The translations under genes and the position numbers were made by a program. Shown here in pieces: positions 13,789-20,297 of a stretch of DNA of 20,297 bases (its first letter is position 1; every line of letters starts with the position of its first letter). The notes under the pieces were generated by a model that worked only from the letters and a program-made list of their open reading frames with translations, was not told where the DNA came from and did no database searches. Origin of the DNA: Actinomycetota bacterium (GTDB lineage Bacteria > Actinomycetota > Acidimicrobiia > Acidimicrobiales > Aldehydirespiratoraceae); contig JAAXHB010000114.1 of the NCBI GenBank assembly GCA_012271125.1, positions 1-20,297 on the forward strand. The letters are read 5' to 3'.

Positions 13789-14928
13789 CTAGCGGATTAC
13801 TAGCTCAGGGTGGCTGCGCTTCGATGGGGCATGGGACTCCACCCACTCCGCGATACCAGCAAACACCGCTGCTTCTTCACCGTCTGGATCAACAGCCATC
13901 ACTGGGCGTCCCGAATCGCTGCCCTCTCGTATCGGCATCGTCAACGGCACCTGCCCGACCAATTCCACACCCAAGGTCTTGGCAAGCTCGGCACCTCCAC
14001 CGGCACCAAACAACGGGTAGTGCTTGCCGTCGTCGCCGGTGAACCATGACATGTTCTCAATCACGCCACGCACCTCAATGTTGACCTTGTCGAACATGAA
14101 CGCCGCCCGTTGCGCCACACGCTGCGCCGCCGGATTTGGTGTGGTCACCACATAAGCCTCCGAGCGAGGCAAAAACTGCGCCAATGAAAGCGAGATGTCG
14201 CCGGTCCCAGGCGGCAAATCAACCAACAAATAGTCAGGGTCGTCCCAAAAAACGTCGGTAAGGAACTGCTCAAGCGCCTTGTGAAGCATCGGCCCACGCC
14301 AAATCACCGGCTGATCCTCCTGAGCGAAAAACCCCATCGAAATGCAGCGCACGCCGTGCACCTCAGGCGGCACGATCATCTCGTCAATGACCGTCGGGGG
14401 ACGATCCACGCCAAGCATCCGAGGGATCGAAAACCCCCACACGTCGGCATCGACCACCGCCACCGACGAACCCCGAGCCGCCAAAGCAATCCCAAGATTG
14501 GCCGTCACCGAAGACTTACCAACCCCGCCCTTGCCCGACGCAATCAACAACGACCGTGTGCGATTCCCCGGCTCGGCAAACGGAATCGCCCGACCCTCGG
14601 CATGGCCGTGCGCCTCACTCGACCCAGCGGTCGAACCAGGATCGCCATGCAGTTTGGTGCGCAGCTCGGCACGCTCAGCGTCGCTCATCACAGTGAAATC
14701 AAGCGTCACAACCTTGACATCATCGACCACCAGCAAAGCATCGCTCACCCGATTCTGAATCTCATTGCGCAGCGGGCAACCAGCAATCGTCAGAGCAATC
14801 CGCACCTCCAGATGCCCGCCGTCAATGTCAACACCCCGATACATCCCCAAATCGACAATGCTGCGATGAAGCTCAGGGTCCTCAACAGGTCGCAGCAGCT
14901 CCACGACCTGCTCTTCGGTCACAGGCAC
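13789..14928 (-). CDS. mrp: Mrp/ApbC-family Fe-S cluster carrier ATPase
   Basis: A P-loop ATPase thought to bind and transfer Fe-S clusters. 379 residues. The N-terminal MIP18/DUF59 domain (about 1-85) has AGCPLR with C51. A linker of about 30 residues follows (Ser/His/Gly-rich, 95-115). The ATPase domain has SGKGGVGKSS (131-140), VVDADVWGFS and LVDLPPGTGD (236-244). The cysteine pair that follows ENMS in E. coli Mrp is absent: the sequence is ENMSWFTGDDGKHYPLFG. This is usual for actinobacterial members as far as I know. The start is a GTG; TAGCCT lies 6 nt before it and there is no Shine-Dalgarno, so it is probably leaderless. Confidence 0.93.
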   Translation of the reverse strand: MPVTEEQVVELLRPVEDPELHRSIVDLGMYRGVDIDGGHLEVRIALTIAGCPLRNEIQNRVSDALLVVDDVKVVTLDFTVMSDAERAELRTKLHGDPGSTAGSSEAHGHAEGRAIPFAEPGNRTRSLLIASGKGGVGKSSVTANLGIALAARGSSVAVVDADVWGFSIPRMLGVDRPPTVIDEMIVPPEVHGVRCISMGFFAQEDQPVIWRGPMLHKALEQFLTDVFWDDPDYLLVDLPPGTGDISLSLAQFLPRSEAYVVTTPNPAAQRVAQRAAFMFDKVNIEVRGVIENMSWFTGDDGKHYPLFGAGGGAELAKTLGVELVGQVPLTMPIREGSDSGRPVMAVDPDGEEAAVFAGIAEWVESHAPSKRSHPELVIR

Positions 14929-14995
14929 ACGCGTAGGCTAACTATGGTGCTGTTGCATCTAGTGCGCCACGTCTCGGCGGGCATTCGGAGCTGAC

Positions 14996-16300
14996 CTAGC
15001 CATTTAGTCCTGTGATGATCTCCACATCGGGGTCAAAGGCAGCCACTGCAAACCAGAACGTGTCGAGATGCTCAACTGGCGTAAGGTCGGGTGCTGTGGT
15101 GGTTCCGATTGGTTTGCCAAGGATGTTGTAAGTAGCGCCGGTGCTCGAGTCCTCGAAGATTCCGTCAGCAGCCTCCATCAAAGACAGTCCAGCGGGTCGC
15201 AAGAAGACTCCGGTCGCACCTACGTCTTTGCCCTCAGAAATAGTGCTGGAATCCAGTGCACTAGCTGTTCCCGGCGCAAACAATGCAACTAGATCAACGC
15301 CATCTGCTGTGAACTCCACCACTCGATGCTGCTCCAATAACTCCAGTGGCACAACCGTGTAGGAATCGACCTGACGAACCGCCACAACACGTGTCATGGG
15401 TGCCAACCGGTCATCTAAAGCACCGCGGAACAAGAACGGCGTGCCGTCGGCAGCGTCATAGCCAACATAGGGGTTGAACCCGTAGCGGCGGGCATATCCA
15501 GTGTCTTGAGACAACACCCAGCCTTTTGGGTGCGTGGCGACAAAGTCGCCGAATCGCACCGTTTGTATCGGCAAAAAGTCGAGCTGAGAGCCTGTGAGAT
15601 GCCCAGCCACGGCTTGGCCGGTGAAGTGAGACCAGAGGCTCTCGGTTTGACGGTCATACATGACAAGTGACGAGTTATACAGCTCACCTGAGGTTCCAAA
15701 GTCCAGTATCTGCTCACCGACCCGCCGGTCATATGCCACAGCAGAGTTGCACAGCGGGCAATATGAAATCGTCACCGGCACTCCGCCGACGGTGCCGTTG
15801 ACCAGCTCATGCCAGGTCATTATTCGCAGCGGATACGCCCTGGCGTCGTCGTTGACGTTTAACGCCAGAACAGGTTCACGTTCGGCGAGCCAGTCCACGT
15901 CGGCGACCTGCTCGAAGTCCGGGTCTTCTAAAGCGGGGATGGCATCGGGCGGCACTCCCCCGGTTGTGATTTCCGCAAGGTCGACCAAAGGCGCTGGCAA
16001 GTCGGGGTTGTCACGATCTCGTAGCGCGCTTGGGACGTCTTCACGTTGCGACGACGGGATCGGAGCTGCGGTAGTCGTCGGATCAGAGCCTTGCCCGGAT
16101 TCAAACGCCGAGTCGTCGTCGACAACTTCACCGGCGGCTGTATCCGGCATGGCATTTGACGGCTGTGCAGAGGTGGCTATTGAGTCACCCGACGTGTTCG
16201 TGGAGCTGCAACTGGCTACAGCAATGATCGCCACAGAACTGATTACCCCAGCAACGATTACTGCTGGGCTTACTGCTGGCATGGCTACCTTTACTCGCAT
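14996..16300 (-). CDS. DUF3179 lipoprotein
   Basis: 434 residues. The N-terminus has a hydrophobic segment ending in the lipobox VASC, so C31 should be lipidated and the protein held outside the membrane. Residues 32-105 are a Ser/Thr/Asp-rich linker. The rest is DUF3179: ITWHELVNG-like MTWHELVNGT, ISYCPLCNSAVAYDR (C181, C184), DFGTSGELYNSSLVMYDR and SLWSHFTGQAVAG. The CPLC pair and conserved His hint at metal or redox chemistry, but the family's function is not established. No good ribosome binding site precedes the ATG; TAGTGT lies 10 nt upstream. It is divergent from the gene at 16347, the two starts being 46 bp apart. Confidence 0.85.
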   Translation of the reverse strand: MRVKVAMPAVSPAVIVAGVISSVAIIAVASCSSTNTSGDSIATSAQPSNAMPDTAAGEVVDDDSAFESGQGSDPTTTAAPIPSSQREDVPSALRDRDNPDLPAPLVDLAEITTGGVPPDAIPALEDPDFEQVADVDWLAEREPVLALNVNDDARAYPLRIMTWHELVNGTVGGVPVTISYCPLCNSAVAYDRRVGEQILDFGTSGELYNSSLVMYDRQTESLWSHFTGQAVAGHLTGSQLDFLPIQTVRFGDFVATHPKGWVLSQDTGYARRYGFNPYVGYDAADGTPFLFRGALDDRLAPMTRVVAVRQVDSYTVVPLELLEQHRVVEFTADGVDLVALFAPGTASALDSSTISEGKDVGATGVFLRPAGLSLMEAADGIFEDSSTGATYNILGKPIGTTTAPDLTPVEHLDTFWFAVAAFDPDVEIITGLNG

Positions 16301-16346
16301 CGCCTAGGTGACACTACCCATAGGACTTACCCAGCAAGGAGAACTA

Positions 16347-17345
16347 ATGAAACCCATCCCCGCCGCCATCGCAGCGCGAAATCCACAGGCAGAAGCTGCC
16401 GCCCTTGTGGGTAACGACTACAGCGTCAGAGTGCTCGAGCCCAGCCCTCCAGCCGTCACCGAAGCGCCCTTTTTTGCCGACGACCCAACCGATCCGACAC
16501 GTGACGCAGCTGACAAGCCTGTGGTTGCGCCCCACACTGCCGGTGACTTCTACTGGAACGACATCCTCAAGAAACGCAAAGACCTCAAGGAGTTCGCTGC
16601 AGATCGCTGGCTAGGTGCTCGACGACAGCTGCCAGAGTTGCCGGATAACTACACCGAGGCACGCAGCGACTTTCACCGGCTCGCATATGCGGTGGTTGCC
16701 TCGGCTCGCTATCAAAGCAACGCCAAGTTCGGCCTGCGCTACACGCTCAATGGATTCGGTACGCCCTTTTTTAACAACAACACACAGGTCCGGGTTGTCG
16801 GTGACACCCTTGTGCTACAGAAAGGCAACACTGCCACGACCCAAAAAATCACGACCCTGAATGCAGCCGCTGAGTTCCTGAGCACCAAGATTGACACGAC
16901 CGCAGCTGAACATGACAGCCCCGAACTAGGCGACCCAGACAGGGCTTTGGCAACAAGTCCCGAAGTGGGCAACTTTCTAGGCGAATGGTTCGGGCTAGCC
17001 GCCGCAGCCCTAGAAGAAATGCGCTATGTCCCGATTGCCCACGACCCGGAACGCCCGCAGCTGTGGCCCGGCCATTTCGATTATGCCATTGCCGAGGGCA
17101 ACCACGACGATCGCCAGCGTGCGACCTACGGCTTTTCGCCCGGCGATCACAACCATCTCGAACCTTATGTGTATGTGGGACCCTGGGGATATGTAAGCAA
17201 ACGCAAGGAGCCGATTTGGAACGCCGAGGCGTTTCGGGGGCGAATTTTGCCCTATTCGGAGCTGATAGAAGCCCCGGATCACTATCAGAAAACGGTCGAC
17301 TTTATGGACGAAACCCGCAGCGTCCTAAGAGAAAAGGTTCGCTAG
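16347..17345 (+). CDS. Conserved-looking protein of unknown function
   Basis: 332 residues. I chose the ATG at 16347 because AAGGAG (16336-16341) lies 5 nt before it; the GTG at 16308 would add 13 residues and has no such signal. No signal peptide or membrane segment is seen. Motif-like stretches that look constrained are LRYTLNGFGTPFF, the aromatic/acidic LWPGHFDYAIAEG (239-251) and SPGDHNHLEPYVYVGPWG (264-281), which contain clustered His/Asp/Glu and could bind a metal. I recall similar motifs in uncharacterised actinobacterial proteins but cannot name a family. It is divergent from the DUF3179 gene, and a shared promoter region suggests linked expression. Confidence 0.75.
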   Translation: MKPIPAAIAARNPQAEAAALVGNDYSVRVLEPSPPAVTEAPFFADDPTDPTRDAADKPVVAPHTAGDFYWNDILKKRKDLKEFAADRWLGARRQLPELPDNYTEARSDFHRLAYAVVASARYQSNAKFGLRYTLNGFGTPFFNNNTQVRVVGDTLVLQKGNTATTQKITTLNAAAEFLSTKIDTTAAEHDSPELGDPDRALATSPEVGNFLGEWFGLAAAALEEMRYVPIAHDPERPQLWPGHFDYAIAEGNHDDRQRATYGFSPGDHNHLEPYVYVGPWGYVSKRKEPIWNAEAFRGRILPYSELIEAPDHYQKTVDFMDETRSVLREKVR

Positions 17346-17381
17346 TTGACGACAACGTCTGCGACTGCAGGAGATGACAAC

Positions 17382-17410
17382 GACGGTTTAGATGATGACG
17401 GTTTAACCGT
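17382..17410. repeat. Short repeat and palindrome between convergent genes
   Basis: GACGGTTTA occurs twice, 15 bp apart (17382-17390 and 17397-17405). The second copy is part of the perfect palindrome ACGGTT-T-AACCGT (17398-17410), which includes the ccmH stop codon. There is no T-run, so it is a weak candidate for a bidirectional terminator. Confidence 0.3.
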
Positions 17411-18446
17411 TGACGTCTTCGATTAGGGCTTCCTTAAGAGCAACCGCTGCGGCTACGCGCTCACGCAGGTTTGCCCGCTCAATTAGTTCCTGAGCGAACA
17501 CAGGCGGATCGAGCGAGTCAAACGCCTCAAGTTCAGCTGCGGCTCGGTCGGCGTCGCCTTGCTCAAGGGAAATGATGGCGCGGAAGAGTCGAGCGTCGGC
17601 GTAAGTCGGATCGATGGCGATGGCGTCGTCGATATAGACCAAGCCGTCGGCTAGAACCGCCTGTCGTTCGTCAAAATCTTCGGATTCATCGACAGCTCGT
17701 GATGTGAGCCAGCCTCGATAGGTCAACGCTTCAATATTGGAGGGAGCTAGCTCTAGCGCCTGGTCGTATAGCTCAATAGCACCTTCTAAGTCGCCTTGCG
17801 AAAGAGTTGCCTGAGCATCGAAAATGAGCTGACGTGTGGATGCTCGGATGTCGCCTGTGACGGACTCGCCGCTGCTTCGACTACCAGAGAACCTTGCCAC
17901 GAGAACTCCTGCTGCGGCTGCCACGATCCCGATGGCAACTATCCAAACCAATACGTTTCGTCGGTAGCGGGGAGAAGTAACTGAGGCTGATGACGGAGCA
18001 GAATGCGGCTGAGCTGTCTCCGTGGTGGTGATGACAGTGGCGGCGGCGATTTGTGTGTCACTGCTAGGACGCAGCTTCAACACGAGCACTACAGCGATAC
18101 CTGCTGCGGCAACTACGGGAAGAACCCATACAAGGCTGGTGATCCCGCTGCCGGACGGGTTGTAGTCAATGCTGACGTCATAAGCGGCGACTAGCTGATC
18201 ACGGATGTAGGCGTCAGTTCGCCCTTCATCAACCCACACTGCTATTTGGCGACGAATTTCGCGGGCAACAGGCACATCGCTTTGCGCTACCGACTGACCC
18301 GCGCACACTGGACAGGCAAAGTCCTCTGCCAGATCGTTGACACGGTCAGCATTCGTGAGAGGCGGGCCCTCATCTAGCGCTCCGTAGGTCAAGAACCCGC
18401 CAGCAACCACCAGTGCCGCAATCCAACTGATGCCACGCAGCTTCAT
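17403..18446 (-). CDS. ccmH: CcmH-CcmI fusion, cytochrome c maturation
   Basis: Holds or reduces apocytochrome c thiols for haem attachment at the outer face of the membrane. 347 residues. TM1 is at about 8-22. The CcmH domain follows with the redox motif C45-PV-C48 in FACPVCAGQSVAQSD, and REIRRQIAVWVDEGRTD. TM2 is at about 104-124 and TM3 at about 164-184. The C-terminal part (205-335) has TPR-like helices (GDLEGAIELYDQALELAPSN, YIDDAIAIDPTYADA), the chaperone part coded by ccmI elsewhere. The linker 125-160 is Ser/Thr/Ala-rich. Its start overlaps the ccmG stop by 4 bp (ATGA), showing a coupled operon. Confidence 0.88.
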   Translation of the reverse strand: MKLRGISWIAALVVAGGFLTYGALDEGPPLTNADRVNDLAEDFACPVCAGQSVAQSDVPVAREIRRQIAVWVDEGRTDAYIRDQLVAAYDVSIDYNPSGSGITSLVWVLPVVAAAGIAVVLVLKLRPSSDTQIAAATVITTTETAQPHSAPSSASVTSPRYRRNVLVWIVAIGIVAAAAGVLVARFSGSRSSGESVTGDIRASTRQLIFDAQATLSQGDLEGAIELYDQALELAPSNIEALTYRGWLTSRAVDESEDFDERQAVLADGLVYIDDAIAIDPTYADARLFRAIISLEQGDADRAAAELEAFDSLDPPVFAQELIERANLRERVAAAVALKEALIEDVNG

Positions 18447-19012
18447 GACGTAGTCAACTGCTCGATGACAGCATCTATTCCGTCAGCGGTCACTCCGCCG
18501 AGTTGTTTCCATACGACCACTCCCGATGGCGCCACCAGATACGACTCAGGCACGCCGGTCACCCCATAGGCAACCGCAACCTGGCCGTAGCCCTCGGCCA
18601 CCACCGGCCAGTCCCCTCCGTTTCGTTCAAAGAAGTCCCGAACCCGCTCAGGGGTGTCATCAAACACCACCGACACCACCGCCCCATCGTCGGCGCGACG
18701 CTCGTGGAACTCGATCAGCTCAGGATGCTCAACGATGCACGGCACACAGGTTGTGGAGAAAAAGTTCACCAGCACCCAGCGGCCACGCCAGTTGTCGAGG
18801 TCAAAGTCTTCACCGTCGTTGGTGACACCAACGATTGCCGGTGCTAGTTCTCCAACGATTGAGCTCGACGACCGTCGCTGCACGCCTGAGTCCCTAGTTG
18901 CCAACACGATCATCAGCAGTGCTGCGAGCACTCCGACCGCGATGACAACCCACTTAAGCGGTCCAGCAGTTTTGGCGGTGTTGTTGTCGTTGTTATCCGT
19001 TGGTTCGCTCAT
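18443..19012 (-). CDS. ccmG: Thiol-disulfide oxidoreductase of cytochrome c maturation (CcmG/ResA/TlpA-like)
   Basis: A membrane-anchored thioredoxin-fold protein that keeps CcmH or apocytochrome thiols reduced. 189 residues. A hydrophilic Asn-rich N-terminus is followed by a single TM (about 20-38) and the thioredoxin domain. The domain has the redox pair C89-VP-C92 (FFSTTCVPCIVEHPEL), the conserved W at 79 before it, and the cis-proline P155 in VTGVPESYLV. It overlaps ccmF upstream and ccmH downstream by ATGA in each case. The position inside the ccm operon supports the CcmG role over a general TlpA. Confidence 0.9.
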   Translation of the reverse strand: MSEPTDNNDNNTAKTAGPLKWVVIAVGVLAALLMIVLATRDSGVQRRSSSSIVGELAPAIVGVTNDGEDFDLDNWRGRWVLVNFFSTTCVPCIVEHPELIEFHERRADDGAVVSVVFDDTPERVRDFFERNGGDWPVVAEGYGQVAVAYGVTGVPESYLVAPSGVVVWKQLGGVTADGIDAVIEQLTTS

Positions 19013-20297
19013 GTGACGAGGCTCGCTTCTTGTGGCACGCTCTCAGGAATGCGTCGAGACCCTCGTGACGGAACTAGCGACAAGGCTGTCCCTAAGGCGA
19101 TAACGATTCCGCCAATCCAAAGCCACACGACCATCGGTTGAACCGTTACCCGCAGGACAACCTGATCAACTGAGGCTTCGCCCTCTGGAAACGACACAAC
19201 CGACAAGGCAACGTCGTCACGCCAAGTGGAACGCACCGATGGAATACCGATGGTGCTCGACCCGAATGGATATCGAGCCACGGCTGGGGCGTACACCTTG
19301 GCGTCATCGATTCGCACCCGAGCGACACGCTCCACACGATTGGGATGCTCACGCAGCTCTGAGCCGAGATAGGTCACCTCATGGCCTGCAAAAGTCGCCG
19401 ACTGATACGGCACCATGGTGAACTCGCTCTGACGCACATAGGAGTTGCTCGCCGCTAACGCCACCCCGATCAGGACAACGCCCACATGGACGATCATCCC
19501 GCCGCCGGATCGCCCGAGGAGACCTCTGAGACGATTTGGGCGTGGCTTGCGAATGTTCAAGGAGATTTGGCGTAGCGCAGAGCCGCCCGCAAAGCCGCCC
19601 AAACCAAATGCCAAAAGCGGTGCCCAGCCTCGAGCACCGCTCAACACGGCTACGGCGATGGAGCCGGCACCTGCCCAGACCGGCACGGTAAGGCGGCGCA
19701 CGAGCAGGCCTCCTACTTTTCGGGGAGAGTTTGAGGGGCGCGGCGAGTCAGGTGTAGAGCTGTCGGGGCGGCGACCCCATGGCAACACTGGCGCTATCGC
19801 CATCAAAAACAACAGGGCAAACCCAATCGGCTGAGTCATTCGCTGAAAATACGGCGCACCCACCGACACCGTGCGCCCGTCAAACGCCTCCACCAACAGC
19901 GGAAACACCGTCCCAAGCAGCACCACAAACGCAAACGCAGCAAATAATGCGTTGTTGGCCAAAAACGCCCCTTCACGACTGACCGGCGTGCCGATCCGAG
20001 ACACCTCATCTCGCAACAACCCGCCACGCCATGCGATCAAACTCAGCGAAACCGCCACGATCACCCCGAAAAACCCAAGTATCGACGGCCCGATGCCGGA
20101 CTCCGTGAAGGCGTGAACCGATGCCAGCACACCTGAGCGGGTCAAAAACGTCCCCAGAATCGTCAGCGAAAACGTGGCAATGATCAGCGACAGGTTCCAA
20201 ACCCGCAGCAAGCCCCGCCGCTCTTGCACAATCACCGAATGCAGATATGCAGTGCCGGTCAGCCACGGCAACAGCGAGGCGTTCTCGACCGGATCCC
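19009..20297 (-). CDS. ccmF: Cytochrome c haem lyase subunit CcmF (5' end outside window)
   Basis: An integral membrane haem-handling protein that joins haem to apocytochrome c with CcmH. The frame runs off the right edge; the last residues read in are DPVENASLLPWLTGT, the end of the tryptophan-rich WWD haem-binding motif. The TTG at 20271 is an internal Leu, not a start. About 429 residues are visible, starting part-way into the protein. TM helices recur (TFSLTILGTFLTRSGVLASVH, LGFFGVIVAVSLSLIAW, PIGFALLFLMAIAPVLPWG), with a large outer loop and a last TM near the C-terminus (VVWLWIGGIVIALGTAL). It is first of the visible part of the ccmF-ccmG-ccmH operon. Confidence 0.94.
   Translation of the reverse strand, partial: DPVENASLLPWLTGTAYLHSVIVQERRGLLRVWNLSLIIATFSLTILGTFLTRSGVLASVHAFTESGIGPSILGFFGVIVAVSLSLIAWRGGLLRDEVSRIGTPVSREGAFLANNALFAAFAFVVLLGTVFPLLVEAFDGRTVSVGAPYFQRMTQPIGFALLFLMAIAPVLPWGRRPDSSTPDSPRPSNSPRKVGGLLVRRLTVPVWAGAGSIAVAVLSGARGWAPLLAFGLGGFAGGSALRQISLNIRKPRPNRLRGLLGRSGGGMIVHVGVVLIGVALAASNSYVRQSEFTMVPYQSATFAGHEVTYLGSELREHPNRVERVARVRIDDAKVYAPAVARYPFGSSTIGIPSVRSTWRDDVALSVVSFPEGEASVDQVVLRVTVQPMVVWLWIGGIVIALGTALSLVPSRGSRRIPESVPQEASLVT

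Noticed and set aside
14628..14643. TCGACC/GGTCGA-type small hairpin in the mrp linker (minus strand) as another insert copy.
   Set aside because: Only 6-bp arms, no CATA/TAG loop and no similarity in the flanks.
1..20297. tRNA, rRNA, CRISPR or IS elements.
   Set aside because: No cloverleaf, no regularly spaced repeats and no transposase-like protein were found; intergenic regions are short.

Overview
This looks like a chromosomal segment of an actinobacterium, most plausibly class Acidimicrobiia. The support is a eukaryote-type (type 2) IleS, a DUF3107 protein, an actinobacterial Mrp without the C-terminal cysteine pair, a DUF3179 lipoprotein, a System II cytochrome-like ccmF-ccmG-ccmH operon, and several starts that look leaderless (TANNNT 6-8 nt before ATG or GTG). 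The taxonomic call is inference. No rRNA, tRNA, IS element or CRISPR array was seen.

Layout. 1-2547: 3' part of ileS. 2571-3560 (-): isopenicillin-N-synthase-like Fe(II) oxygenase. 3561-3940: promoter and a hairpin-rich leader ahead of nrdA. 3941-7737: nrdA-nrdB, coding for a class I ribonucleotide reductase. 7734-11366: an accessory-looking block with a small lipoprotein (-), two proteins sharing an Mrr-N-like winged helix, and a VapC45/VapB45-like (PIN / DUF433) toxin-antitoxin pair. 11404-12773: tag (3-methyladenine DNA glycosylase I) and a PuuD-like glutamine amidotransferase. 12753-14928 (-): mrp, DUF3107 and a glycerophosphodiester phosphodiesterase. 14996-16300 (-): DUF3179 lipoprotein, divergent from an unrecognised gene at 16347-17345. 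17403-20297 (-): ccmF (partial), ccmG and a ccmH-ccmI fusion, joined by ATGA overlaps.

The most unusual content is a set of short hairpin-bearing inserts lying in frame inside protein-coding genes. Two copies in ileS (37-102 and 1690-1755) match at 33 of 41 bases over their cores. Both fold into a 10-bp stem with a 4-nt loop, sit in the same reading frame, and differ at paired stem positions in compensating ways. A copy lacking the hairpin lies in nrdA (5510-5548). A further hairpin in the linker of a winged-helix gene (9693-9716) keeps the stem with two compensated base pairs. More diverged relatives are likely at the 3' ends of ileS (2484-2512) and nrdA (6451-6509). All fall where the host protein family normally has a short loop or a tail. 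The pattern is like the Rickettsia palindromic elements, and I know of no described family of this kind in Actinobacteria.

Functionally, nrdAB supplies deoxynucleotides, ileS charges tRNA-Ile, the ccm genes deliver and ligate haem to c-type cytochromes, and mrp probably handles Fe-S clusters. The block 7734-11366 looks like a variable region carrying DNA-binding and toxin-antitoxin functions.
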